Shown here piece after piece: positions 1-6,402 of a stretch of DNA of 14,899 nt. Each line of letters begins with the position of its first letter. The stretch's first letter is position 1. The stretch is from the NCBI GenBank assembly GCA_029067025.1, contig JAIEFH010000296.1, positions 1-14,899 on the forward strand. Direction: 5' to 3'. The notes under the pieces are model-generated. The model searched no databases, had not been told where the DNA came from, and saw nothing but the letters and a program-made list of their open reading frames with translations. The position numbers were made by a program, and so were the translations under genes. Origin of the DNA: Oscillospiraceae bacterium. Lineage in GTDB: Bacteria; Bacillota; Clostridia; Oscillospirales; Oscillospiraceae.

Positions 1-148
1 GTGTCACACTCCCAAAAGAGACGTGCATGGGGACAATGTGGATGCCGTACCGCTGGGCAGTCTCCGGCGGAATGTCTGCTCCAGTTTCCGCCACCAAGAT
101 GATACCTCGTCTGTGTGCGCTCATTTCCATGTGTTCACTCACTTTCAT
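1..148 (-). CDS. DegV family protein, N-terminal fragment
   Basis: The 5' end of a gene that leaves the window at base 1; about 49 codons are visible. Its translation includes GIILVAETGADIPPETAQRY followed by GIHIVPMHVSFG. This is the N-terminal strand and loop of DegV proteins, in which an [D/E][S/T]xAD loop is followed by a conserved 'ygI.vvPl.v.fg'. DegV proteins bind a fatty acid in the cytoplasm, and in Gram-positives the related FakB proteins present fatty acids to the kinase FakA. The start is ambiguous. ATG at 148 gives MKVSEHMEMSAHRRG, whereas ATG at 130 has a weak GTGAGTG Shine-Dalgarno-like stretch and gives a more usual short N-terminus. The usual first loop residue D is E here. 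The family call is strong; which subfamily and which ligand cannot be told from the fragment. Confidence 0.8.
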   Translation of the reverse strand, partial: MKVSEHMEMSAHRRGIILVAETGADIPPETAQRYGIHIVPMHVSFGSVT

Positions 149-228
149 TTTGGCGTGGTTTGTAGGTTACGAATACAGCATAATTCCTAATTGTTTATCT
201 TGTGCTTGAATACTGTTTGAGAAATATT

Positions 229-263
229 AAAAAATGCTCCCGCGAAAATTTTTTCACGGGAGC
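229..263 (-). terminator. Intrinsic terminator of the two-component operon
   Basis: Arms GCTCCCG (236-242) and CGGGAGC (257-263) extend inward through a G-T wobble and an A/T run to a stem of about 12-13 bp. On the minus strand the hairpin is followed by ATTTTTT. It lies 7 bases past the stop of the last operon gene (270-794). The remaining sequence from 149 to 228 is AT-rich, and I see no gene or convincing promoter in it. Confidence 0.88.
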
Positions 264-269
264 GTCTTT

Positions 270-794
270 TCAGTTCAGCAGTTGATTTCCTTGCTCACAT
301 ATCTCGTAAATCTCATCGTATTTCCGCTCCACCAGCTCTGTCACCAGCTTGGAGCGGCGGGAAACCATTTTCTTATAGATAAACCAGGGAAGTATCCACC
401 CAAGAAAACCTGGGAGCGCCAGGATAACGGACAATACGACCAGCGGCGGAATGTGAATCACGGCAAAGACAGACCCGGCCATAAAGGCGGTTCCCATCAG
501 TCCTACAATCAAAGCGGTAATAGTTGCGTTGGTCGTCCTGGAATGTTCCAGTGCGGTGATTTCATCCATACACGCCTCAAAGTGGCGCTGTAAGCGGGTC
601 AGCTCCGCCTTGTTCATGATCTTCCGTTCCCGCTTCAGAACAAATTTGCTTTTTCCGTTTTCCATCCGCTCATCAGGCATCCAGCCGAAACTCTGATAAC
701 AATCCAGATAAAAGGAGGCCCGCTCCCCGCTGGCAGTGATTTCTTTGTACTCGTATCCAATGTAATCCTTGCTGTCTTTTTTAATCTTATTCAT
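270..794 (-). CDS. Small two-helix membrane protein, last gene of the two-component operon
   Basis: A 174-residue protein of unknown function. The first ~75 residues are hydrophilic and look like a small soluble domain (IGYEYKEITASGERASFYLD, then FGWMPDE, then the basic stretch FVLKRERK). Residues ~62-88 look like a helix or coiled coil (KAELTRLQRHFEACMDEITALEHSR). Two hydrophobic segments follow at about 92-113 and 117-140, then a cytosolic charged helix at the C-terminus. The start follows the kinase stop almost directly, with GAGGGGAAAT as ribosome site, so it is co-transcribed with the kinase. From memory, proteins of this look often accompany Clostridia kinase/regulator pairs, but I cannot assign a family name. 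A role in the sensing or output of the pair is inference from position only. Confidence 0.8.
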   Translation of the reverse strand: MNKIKKDSKDYIGYEYKEITASGERASFYLDCYQSFGWMPDERMENGKSKFVLKRERKIMNKAELTRLQRHFEACMDEITALEHSRTTNATITALIVGLMGTAFMAGSVFAVIHIPPLVVLSVILALPGFLGWILPWFIYKKMVSRRSKLVTELVERKYDEIYEICEQGNQLLN

Positions 795-795
795 T

Positions 796-1875
796 TTATT
801 TCCCCTCTTTTGATGCCGGTATTTTCACGGTGAATGTACTGCCTGTTCCCGGACTGCTGGTAACGGAAATATCCCCGCCTACCATCCGAAGGATGCGCAG
901 CACCAACGCCAACCCTAGGCCGTTGCCCTCGGTGGAATGAGAGGTATCGCCTTGATAGAATTTATCAAAAATATGCTCCAGCGTTTTTGCGTCCATGCCA
1001 CAGCCGGTATCGGACACCTCCACAACCACCTCATTTGCCGTGGAGGTCTGCCGAAGCATGACCGTCCCACCCGGTTCAGTAAACTTGATGGCGTTGGACA
1101 GTAGATTGTTCCACACCAACTCCAGCAAACTGGCATCCGCTTCGATGGTGGCCTGATCCTCGATGTCCGCCTCAAATTCAATGTCCTTTTTCTCCCAGCG
1201 ATCCTCAAACAGCAGCGCGCATTCCGCCAGCTGCTCACACAGATCATAAGGCTCCGGGACGGGCTGGATATTCTGCTTTTCCAGCTTGTTCAATTTCAGA
1301 ATGTTCGTAATGAGGCCGTTCAGCCGCCGGGAGGAGCGGGCGATGGTGTCCACATAGTCGGCACGTTTTTCCTCGGAGAGCGAGGGACTTTTCAGCATAT
1401 CTGCGGAGTTCTGGATCACCGCCAAGGGTGTTTTGATCTCATGGGAGACATTGGAAAAGAAGTCAGTCTTCAGCGTTTCGATGCTGCCCAGTTCTGCTAC
1501 CATTTTGTTGAAGTCCTGGATCATGGCGTCCAGATAGTCCACCCGGTCAGCAGTATGGATGGCGGGAACAAATACCGAAAAATCCCCGTTCGCTACCTGC
1601 CCGGTGGCCTCTGCCAGCATCTGCATGGGGCGCTCATAGGTGTTGCGGATGATCCGCATGGAGAACAGGGTCAGTCCGGCAGACACCAACGCCCAATACA
1701 CAATGGGTACGACCGGCTGCACCCATTCGTTCCATTGGAGGGTATTCATCAGCACGATCAGTCCCACATGAACGCCGGAGGCCAGAAGCATCCCGCCGAA
1801 GATTACACCAAACAGTAGCAAAGGAAATCGGCTGGCGCGAACCGGTCCCCACGGATGTCGGCTCTCCTGCCTCAT
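796..1875 (-). CDS. Membrane sensor histidine kinase (VanS/PhoR-like)
   Basis: 359 residues. Two membrane helices lie at about 18-43 and 53-75 with only a short loop between them, so there is almost no extracellular sensor domain. A HAMP-like linker follows (~76-130). The H-box FFSNVSHEIKTPLA places the phospho-accepting histidine at H145. The ATPase domain shows the N-box (WNNLLSNAIKF, ~255-265), G1 (DTGCGM, ~289), the F-box (FDKFYQGD, ~303) and G2 (GNGLGLAL, ~317). All catalytic motifs are intact. Its ATGA start overlaps the response-regulator stop, so it is translationally coupled to its partner and has no strong ribosome site of its own. The signal is unknown. The short periplasm-free loop suggests sensing within the membrane, perhaps through the neighbouring polytopic protein; that is inference. 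Confidence 0.96.
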   Translation of the reverse strand: MRQESRHPWGPVRASRFPLLLFGVIFGGMLLASGVHVGLIVLMNTLQWNEWVQPVVPIVYWALVSAGLTLFSMRIIRNTYERPMQMLAEATGQVANGDFSVFVPAIHTADRVDYLDAMIQDFNKMVAELGSIETLKTDFFSNVSHEIKTPLAVIQNSADMLKSPSLSEEKRADYVDTIARSSRRLNGLITNILKLNKLEKQNIQPVPEPYDLCEQLAECALLFEDRWEKKDIEFEADIEDQATIEADASLLELVWNNLLSNAIKFTEPGGTVMLRQTSTANEVVVEVSDTGCGMDAKTLEHIFDKFYQGDTSHSTEGNGLGLALVLRILRMVGGDISVTSSPGTGSTFTVKIPASKEGK

Positions 1876-2543
1876 TTCAGCACCGCCTTGTAGCCCAGCC
1901 CCCGGACGGTCTTGATCTCAAAGCCATCGCAGGCGGAAAACTTGTCCCGCAGCTTGGTGATGTAGACATCCACCGCCCGTAGGCTGGTCTCACTGTCCAC
2001 ACCCCAGAACTCGTCCATGAGCTGGGCGCGGGAGAAGGTTTTCTTGGGGTATGACAACAGTTTGTAAAGGATGTTGAATTCTCTGGTGGTGGTAGGCAGT
2101 TCCTCGCCGTCCACCTCGGCGGTCATGGCATCAGCATCCAGCACCAAGTTTCCCACCGTGATCTTTCGGTCCATCTCGATGTTGGCCCGACGGAGCAGCG
2201 CCCGCACCCGCAGCAGCAACTCATCCAGCTCAATTGGCTTGACCATGTAGTCGTCAATGCCCAACTGGAAACCCTTCTGCTTGGCGGGAAGATCGTCGCG
2301 GGCGGACATGAACAGAATGGGGATGTGCTTATTTACCAGCCGCACAGTCTGAGCAAACTCGAAGCCGTCCACCTCCGACATCATAATGTCCGAGATGATA
2401 AGGTCGTACAAGTTGTTGTACATTTCGTCATAGGCGACCTTTGCGTTCAGACAGCCCTTCGCTTCAAAACCGCAGTCGCTGAGATAGGTACACACCAGTT
2501 GGTTCAGTTTCGCGTCATCTTCTACCACTAAAATATGAATCAT
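1872..2543 (-). CDS. OmpR/PhoB-family response regulator
   Basis: 223 residues. The receiver domain (1-~118) has the acidic pair E8/D9-D10, the phospho-acceptor D52 (LIISDIMM), the switch residue S80 (ILFMSA) and K102 (MVKPIE). A winged-helix DNA-binding domain (~128-223) follows, with the typical TTREFNILYKLLSYP and the recognition/wing segment RAVDVYITKLRDKF...IKTVRGLGYK. It is full length and intact. AAAGGAGG lies 8 bases before the ATG, and the start overlaps the stop of the upstream membrane-protein gene by four bases. It is the expected partner of the kinase at 796-1875. A candidate binding site, two AGAATTGTT copies at an 11-bp period, lies in the operon promoter and suggests autoregulation. 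Confidence 0.97.
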   Translation of the reverse strand: MIHILVVEDDAKLNQLVCTYLSDCGFEAKGCLNAKVAYDEMYNNLYDLIISDIMMSEVDGFEFAQTVRLVNKHIPILFMSARDDLPAKQKGFQLGIDDYMVKPIELDELLLRVRALLRRANIEMDRKITVGNLVLDADAMTAEVDGEELPTTTREFNILYKLLSYPKKTFSRAQLMDEFWGVDSETSLRAVDVYITKLRDKFSACDGFEIKTVRGLGYKAVLK

Positions 2544-3436
2544 TGTTCGCTTCCTCCTTTTGCACCTTGTTCCAATTTCTTAAATATTTTCTTTGATTTT
2601 GTTACCATATAAATTGCGCTGCTCAATACCGTAACACAGACCGCAAAAGCGGTGCATGAAGTCATGATCAGTCGGAAATACTGTTGGTCCGCACCAAACT
2701 GGGCAATCAGTGCCGTTTCCAGAGAAAACATAGATACCAAAGCTGTGGTCAAGTTGACCGCTTTGGCGGCGGACAGAACCGGACTGTTAAACTTACGATA
2801 CTTGATCGTGTTGATAATTGCAAGGGTCAGGCTGTAAAAAGCGTGAAATGCCATAGCGTAGACCAGGATTCCAGGGTAGTGATAGCCGTTTCCTCTGAGT
2901 ACGATCAGTGTGGAGATGACCGCCAGGGCAGCGTCCAGCAGGAACAAGAACCGGCCCGTCATTCGATACCGCCGCAACTCATCCTGATAACTGAACCGCT
3001 TTTGTCCTTTTGGAAAACTGGCAAGGAGATAGAGCCGCACGACACACAGCAGGATATTGTATATTGCCAGTCCGCCTTCCCAAAAGGAAGAATACAGCAC
3101 CGCATAGACCAGTTTCAGTACAGCAAAACTTAAGTTGATGATAAAGGAAAGTGCAAGCCCGTACCACACGGAAAAATATTTATCGGTCAGGTATCGGTGA
3201 GCCAGAGGGATACTGTGCAGGAAACGTGGTACCTGCAAAAGCACAGGCACGACAGCGGCTACGAATACTGTCAGTCCATAGGCGGACAGGCAGTAGGCGG
3301 CATAGGCAAAGGGCGTATCAGCAAGACGTGTCCCAAAAGCCAGGAACAAGGCGATGGCGCTGAGAATCACCGTCAAGACTACCCAGCCCCAACCCGGCCA
3401 GAGCAACTTTTTCAGGATACTTTTCCAGCAATCCAT
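2540..3436 (-). CDS. Polytopic membrane protein, first gene of the two-component operon
   Basis: 298 residues with about seven or eight hydrophobic segments (roughly 18-35, 45-68, 88-112, 118-138, 162-180, 188-210, 225-245, 258-278), short charged loops and a basic C-terminal tail (TKSKKIFKKLEQGAKGG). It has no catalytic motif or transporter signature that I recognise. GGGGAGG lies 7 bases before the ATG. It is the promoter-proximal gene of the operon and overlaps the response-regulator start by 4 bp. A role as accessory sensor or regulated target of the kinase/regulator pair is likely from position, but the sequence itself does not show a function. Confidence 0.85.
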   Translation of the reverse strand: MDCWKSILKKLLWPGWGWVVLTVILSAIALFLAFGTRLADTPFAYAAYCLSAYGLTVFVAAVVPVLLQVPRFLHSIPLAHRYLTDKYFSVWYGLALSFIINLSFAVLKLVYAVLYSSFWEGGLAIYNILLCVVRLYLLASFPKGQKRFSYQDELRRYRMTGRFLFLLDAALAVISTLIVLRGNGYHYPGILVYAMAFHAFYSLTLAIINTIKYRKFNSPVLSAAKAVNLTTALVSMFSLETALIAQFGADQQYFRLIMTSCTAFAVCVTVLSSAIYMVTKSKKIFKKLEQGAKGGSEQ

Positions 3437-3461
3437 AGCTCATCCTCCCCTCACTGGACAG

Positions 3462-3513
3462 ATCATAGCATCGGTAGGTTTTCGTTTTGTTATAGAATTG
3501 TTTGAGAATTGTT
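3462..3513 (-). promoter_or_regulatory. Promoter of the two-component operon with response-regulator-type direct repeats
   Basis: On the minus strand a -10 TATGAT (3462-3467) lies about 26 bases before the ATG at 3436. Upstream are two exact copies of the 9-mer AGAATTGTT on the plus strand (3494-3502 and 3505-3513), with period 11. OmpR/PhoB regulators bind head-to-tail repeats with this spacing near a weak -35, and no good -35 is present here. A second possible -10 (TATAAC) overlaps the proximal repeat. From 3514 to about 3760 the DNA is AT-rich with no gene other than the recombinase tail. Confidence 0.5.
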
Positions 3514-3609
3514 AATTTCGATTTCATTAAAATTTTCTACAGTTGAGCATTTAAATTTTCCTTAGACACTACTCTTTACTCTTTCGCAATCGAAGCATAA
3601 AATTCACAG

Positions 3610-5394
3610 TTAAAAATACCGTAGAAAGGGTTGTAGATTCAAAAATAAGTAGTCAAGGTGAAAACTAATTGAAAGTAAACAGCCATCTAACGATACCTCC
3701 AATAAAATAACGAACCCCAATAATTCAACGCTTACAACGACTATTCTTGCCCTCAAAAAGCAAAAAAGCACCGCCTCCGGCCCGGCTTTCTGCCAGGTCA
3801 GAGGCGGTGCTTTTCTCAAAAGTGTTAGAGAATCCGCTATTTTTAGCGGTTTTGGGCAAAAAGTAAGGACGATTACCTCGATACCCATTGTATCAAAATA
3901 ATCGTCCTTACATGGTGCAGTTAAGCAATCCAAATCCGAACCGGACTTTTCCGCCGCCGCAGACGCTTTAAGGTCATTGAATGTAATTGTGTCCGTACCT
4001 TCCTTGTGGTTAAAGGTAATCACCATTTTATCGTCATAGACGAAAATAGCGTTGATAAAAGTGTCAATCAGCAGCTTTCTATGAGACTTCTGCCGCACGT
4101 CCAGCTTGCGGAAGCGGTGGAGCCAGAACGTTATAAACTCGGCGCTGATTTTGAGTTTTGCCAGCTTCTCACAGGCGATACGGGTTTCCAATTCCTCCTT
4201 CGCCTCTTCCAATTCTTCCAGCCGTCCCTTTGTGGACTTGGTAAGTATGCCCTGCTGGATGGCGTTCAACAGGTTTTGAATGGCAATGTCCGCTTCCCGC
4301 AGCTGCTGTTCGTACAGTGGCAGGTTCACATTCTCCCTGTCCTGCAAGTCCATGAGCATGGACACGATGGCTTCCACGGTCTTATCGTCCATCACCATTT
4401 TCATGGTCTCGTTGACCACCAAATCCTCGATCCATTCCTTCTTCACAGACTTCTTGTGGCACTCCTGCCGTTTCTTCTTGACGGACACGCACTTGTAATA
4501 GCGGTGTGTATTCCCCGTGTGGCTGGTGCCGCTCTCGCCGCAGAGGTAGGCCCCGCAGCAGCCGCAGAACAGCTTCGTGGTCAGTAAATAATCTTCCTCG
4601 GCCTTGTGGCGGGCCGGGGCCTTCTTGTTCTTCGCCAGCCGTTCCTGCGCCCGGTCAAAGAGGTCTTGGGGGACGATGGCGGGGATTCCCTCCGGCACAA
4701 CGATGTCCCGGTAGGTGTACTCGCCAATGTAGCGGCGGTTGTTCAAAAGGTGCTGGACGCTGTTGTAGGTCAGCGGCTTCCCCCGTGTGTTCTTCATGCC
4801 CTGCTCGTTGAGCCAGTCACGGATTTCCTTCATAGTCGCGCCCTCGGCGTACCGCTGGAAGGCTTCCAGCACAAAGGGGGCGGTCAGCGGGTCAAGCTGG
4901 AAATACTGCTGGCTGTCGATGGTGTAGCCGATGGGCAGGGTGCCGCCGTTGTACTTGGATTTGAGGGCGTTCTCCGTCATGCCCCGCACTACCTTCTCGG
5001 ACAGGTCGGCGGAGTAGTATTCGGCGTAGCCCTCCAACACGCTCTCCAAAATGATACCCTCGGCCCCGTCTGAAATAACCTCGGTGGCGGACACCACTTT
5101 GACCCCGTTCTTTTTCAGCGTGGCCTTGTACCGGGCGCTGTCGTAGCGGTTCCGGGCAAATCTGTCCAACTTCCAGACGATTACCATGTCAAAGAGCCGC
5201 TTGCCGCTGTCCTTTATCATGTTCTGGAACTCCGGGCGGTTGTCCGTCTTGGCGGAAAAGGCCCGGTCGATGTAGTGCCGCAGGATGGTAACGCCGTTCT
5301 TCTCGGCAAAGGCGGTGCACTCCCTGATCTGGCCCTCGATGCTTTCCTCCCGCTGGTTGTCGGAGGAGTAGCGGGCGTAGATCACAGCTTTCAT
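3610..5394 (-). CDS. Large serine recombinase (integrase), with an anomalous C-terminal tail
   Basis: 594 residues. The resolvase-type catalytic domain (1-~145) starts YARYSSDNQREESIEGQ, with nucleophile S10 (or S11), R8 and the KLDRFARN motif at 76-83. The recombinase domain spans ~150-265, and a zinc ribbon follows with C277, C279/C280, C302 and C312. A long coiled coil covers ~355-415, and the family's C-terminal KLLIDTFINAIFVYDDKMVITFNHKEG spans ~440-465. Family members usually end soon after the SGSDL segment (484-488 here). This frame continues about 100 more residues, through a 49-bp dyad (~495-511) and a factor-independent terminator (~527-544), into an AT-rich hydrophobic tail. I suspect the tail is junction DNA read in frame. 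The start overlaps the XRE stop by 4 bp, and GGAGGGGGTGAAGGA serves as ribosome site. It would integrate and excise the element by site-specific recombination. Confidence 0.93.
   Translation of the reverse strand: MKAVIYARYSSDNQREESIEGQIRECTAFAEKNGVTILRHYIDRAFSAKTDNRPEFQNMIKDSGKRLFDMVIVWKLDRFARNRYDSARYKATLKKNGVKVVSATEVISDGAEGIILESVLEGYAEYYSADLSEKVVRGMTENALKSKYNGGTLPIGYTIDSQQYFQLDPLTAPFVLEAFQRYAEGATMKEIRDWLNEQGMKNTRGKPLTYNSVQHLLNNRRYIGEYTYRDIVVPEGIPAIVPQDLFDRAQERLAKNKKAPARHKAEEDYLLTTKLFCGCCGAYLCGESGTSHTGNTHRYYKCVSVKKKRQECHKKSVKKEWIEDLVVNETMKMVMDDKTVEAIVSMLMDLQDRENVNLPLYEQQLREADIAIQNLLNAIQQGILTKSTKGRLEELEEAKEELETRIACEKLAKLKISAEFITFWLHRFRKLDVRQKSHRKLLIDTFINAIFVYDDKMVITFNHKEGTDTITFNDLKASAAAEKSGSDLDCLTAPCKDDYFDTMGIEVIVLTFCPKPLKIADSLTLLRKAPPLTWQKAGPEAVLFCFLRARIVVVSVELLGFVILLEVSLDGCLLSISFHLDYLFLNLQPFLRYF
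3764..3814. terminator. Bidirectional intrinsic terminator inside the recombinase frame
   Basis: Perfect 14-bp arms AAAAGCACCGCCTC (3764-3777) and GAGGCGGTGCTTTT (3801-3814). On the minus strand the hairpin is followed by TTTTTTGC and another T run, so recombinase mRNA should stop here, about 150 bases before the ORF's stop codon at 3610. A second small hairpin (CCGCTA 3834-3839 / TAGCGG 3844-3849) lies just upstream on that strand. An mRNA terminated here would have no stop codon in this frame, a strong hint that the annotated C-terminus is not the functional one. Confidence 0.8.
3863..3911. repeat. 49-bp nested dyad at the recombinase 3' end (candidate recombinase att-type site)
   Basis: Perfect 13-bp outer arms (GTAAGGACGATTA 3863-3875, TAATCGTCCTTAC 3899-3911) and inner arms GATAC (3880-3884) and GTATC (3890-3894), all centred on 3887. 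In all, 19 of 24 position pairs are complementary. A ~50-bp site with an inner and an outer motif per half resembles the attP of large serine integrases, with recombinase-domain and zinc-domain half-site motifs. It also encodes residues ~495-511 of the recombinase. Alternatives are an mRNA hairpin or another protein's operator. Confidence 0.55.
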
Positions 5395-5747
5395 TCCTTC
5401 ACCCCCTCCAGCATTTCGATGATGGCCTTTTTTAGCCTGTCGTTCATAGGAGATTTGGGGTCAAAGCACATCTCCACAAACTGCTTCATGTCCTTATCTT
5501 CTTCCAGGATTCTCGGCTTGAACTCATACAGCCTGCCCTGCGGCTTGTCGGTGCGGCAGCAGAGATAGTCCAGCGACACATCAAAGTAATCCGCATACCA
5601 GACCAGCACCTTGATGGGGGTGGCGGAGTAGCCCGTCTCATATCGGTTTATGGTGGCCTGGGGAATACCCGCAATCTTTCCAAACTTGGCTTGGGACAGG
5701 CCGATGCCCTCCCGGAGCGTCCGCAGTCTGGCCCCTATATCGCTCAT
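5391..5747 (-). CDS. XRE/cI-like transcriptional regulator of the integration module
   Basis: 118 residues. An N-terminal helix-turn-helix (residues ~5-60: RLRTLREGIGLSQAKFGKIAGIPQATINRYETG) is followed by 'PIKVLVWYADYFDVSLDYLCCRTDKP', the usual end of XRE domains. A charged helical C-terminus (~75-118) may dimerise. AAGGAGG precedes the ATG. Its stop overlaps the recombinase start (ATGA), so the two are one transcript and the regulator probably sets recombinase expression. A perfect 13-bp palindrome lies between the -35 and -10 of its promoter, the position expected for self-repression. Family call certain; repressor role inferred. Confidence 0.93.
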   Translation of the reverse strand: MSDIGARLRTLREGIGLSQAKFGKIAGIPQATINRYETGYSATPIKVLVWYADYFDVSLDYLCCRTDKPQGRLYEFKPRILEEDKDMKQFVEMCFDPKSPMNDRLKKAIIEMLEGVKE

Positions 5748-5771
5748 TGGCTTCGCCTCCTTCCTGCCTAT

Positions 5772-5800
5772 ATTATATCAAAATATGCCGCATATATCAA
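5772..5800 (-). promoter_or_regulatory. Promoter and probable operator of the XRE-recombinase operon
   Basis: On the minus strand, -35 TTGATA (5795-5800), a 17-bp spacer and -10 TATAAT (5772-5777) lie about 25 bases before the XRE start. The palindrome ATATGC-C-GCATAT (5783-5795) fills the spacer, so a protein bound there would block RNA polymerase. The XRE product of the operon is the obvious candidate. Confidence 0.75.
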
Positions 5801-5916
5801 CCCATATTGTGAATTGTGTGACGGATTGATTGATGGATTGATAGGGGCGGCAAGGCCCTTGACCCCGGCTCGCAAGCCGGAAGGGGGGATTCCAAAGGGG
5901 GGCGCGGCCCCCCTTG

Positions 5917-5955
5917 GCACACGACCTTGCTTGCAAGGTGTAATGTGTTATACCT
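5917..5955 (+). other. MobV-type origin of transfer (oriT) with predicted nick site at 5947/5948
   Basis: The stretch GCACAC (5917-5922), hairpin ACCTTGC-TT-GCAAGGT (5924-5939), then TAATGTG|TTATACC (5941-5954) has the order and spacing of the pMV158 oriT. There, GCACAC, an inverted repeat and TAGTGTG|TTATAC follow one another, with the nick between G and T. An overlapping second hairpin AGGTGTAA (5936-5943)/TTATACCT (5948-5955) places the nick at the edge of its TGTG loop, as in pMV158. The nicked strand is plus, the same strand as the relaxase gene at 11024, matching the pMV158 orientation. Comparison is from memory of the pMV158 sequence. Confidence 0.82.
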
Positions 5956-6148
5956 GCCGGCGCGGCTGGCGGGGGAAACGGGATGCGCCGCTTTCGCGGC
6001 CCGCTTCCCCCGTCAGGAAAACGGGCGGGATTTTTGCGAACGGGGGTGAGCAAAAAGCCTGTCCGTTTTCAGGGAGCGGCAACAGGTATATAAGCCCCCG
6101 TCCCTCGTCCCCGTTTGCCCGTCATGCGCTCAACTGTCGGATTTTGTC

Positions 6149-6177
6149 GAAACGTACATCAAATTGGGGTACGTTTC
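6149..6177. repeat. Inverted repeat GAAACGTAC / GTACGTTTC
   Basis: Perfect 9-bp arms (6149-6157 and 6169-6177) with an 11-base spacer in the gene-free region. The form fits an operator or a processing hairpin. No assigned partner. Confidence 0.6.
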
Positions 6178-6228
6178 CGTCAGCCCCCGGCAGGAGGAAA
6201 ACCGCCCCCCGGCACCCAAAATCAAAGG

Positions 6229-6261
6229 AGGCGGTCAAGCACCAAAGGTGCTTGACCGCCT
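6229..6261. repeat. 15-bp perfect hairpin
   Basis: AGGCGGTCAAGCACC (6229-6243), loop AAA, GGTGCTTGACCGCCT (6247-6261). There is no T run on either side, so it is not a typical terminator. It is very stable as single-stranded DNA or RNA. Confidence 0.7.
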
Positions 6262-6274
6262 TAACCACCGACAA

Positions 6275-6352
6275 GCAAACCCGGGCGGGGCTGTCAAGGT
6301 TGGTGCTGAAAGCGCCATGCACTTTAACCTTGACGGCCTCGTTCGGGTTTGC
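6275..6352. repeat. 27-bp imperfect inverted repeat downstream of the cargo operon
   Basis: Left arm 6275-6301 and right arm 6326-6352. GCAAACCCG and GTCAAGGTT match exactly at the two ends of each arm, with a diverged 9-base middle (GGCGGGGCT against AACGAGGCC). The 24-base centre has weak internal symmetry. It lies about 50 bases past the lipoprotein stop but lacks a T run. It could terminate or stabilise that mRNA, or be part of the element's DNA-processing region. Confidence 0.6.
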
Positions 6353-6402
6353 TATTTTCCCAATATAAATCTTAAGTAAATATGTCTTTTGCTACATATA
6401 TT

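Larger units (their letters stand above)
5801..6402. other. Gene-free GC-rich region of the element: oriT and strong inverted repeats
   Basis: About 600 bases without a credible gene; frames crossing it are compositional. Besides the oriT and the three repeats listed separately, it holds the following. A GATTGAT-rich run lies at 5824-5842. A hairpin CCGGCT/AGCCGG spans 5865-5880. A 9-bp GC hairpin AAGGGGGGC/GCCCCCCTT (5895-5915) lies just 5' of the oriT. A compound hairpin spans 5971-6011, with outer GGGGGAA/TTCCCCC and inner GCCGC/GCGGC arms. Such density of dyads is expected of a DNA-processing region (transfer, perhaps single-strand replication origin). Only the oriT has a recognisable motif. 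Confidence 0.65.

Noticed and set aside
27..209. Plus-strand 60-codon frame at the left edge
   Set aside because: It is antisense to the DegV start and has no ribosome site or family character.
5691..6368. Long plus-strand frame (225 codons) across the oriT region
   Set aside because: It starts inside the XRE gene on the other strand, crosses GC hairpins and the oriT, and encodes low-complexity Pro/Arg-rich sequence. I treat it as compositional.
6164..6379. 71-codon plus-strand frame over the inverted repeats
   Set aside because: Its codons are made by the hairpin arms and it has no good ribosome site. The DNA pairing explains the sequence better.
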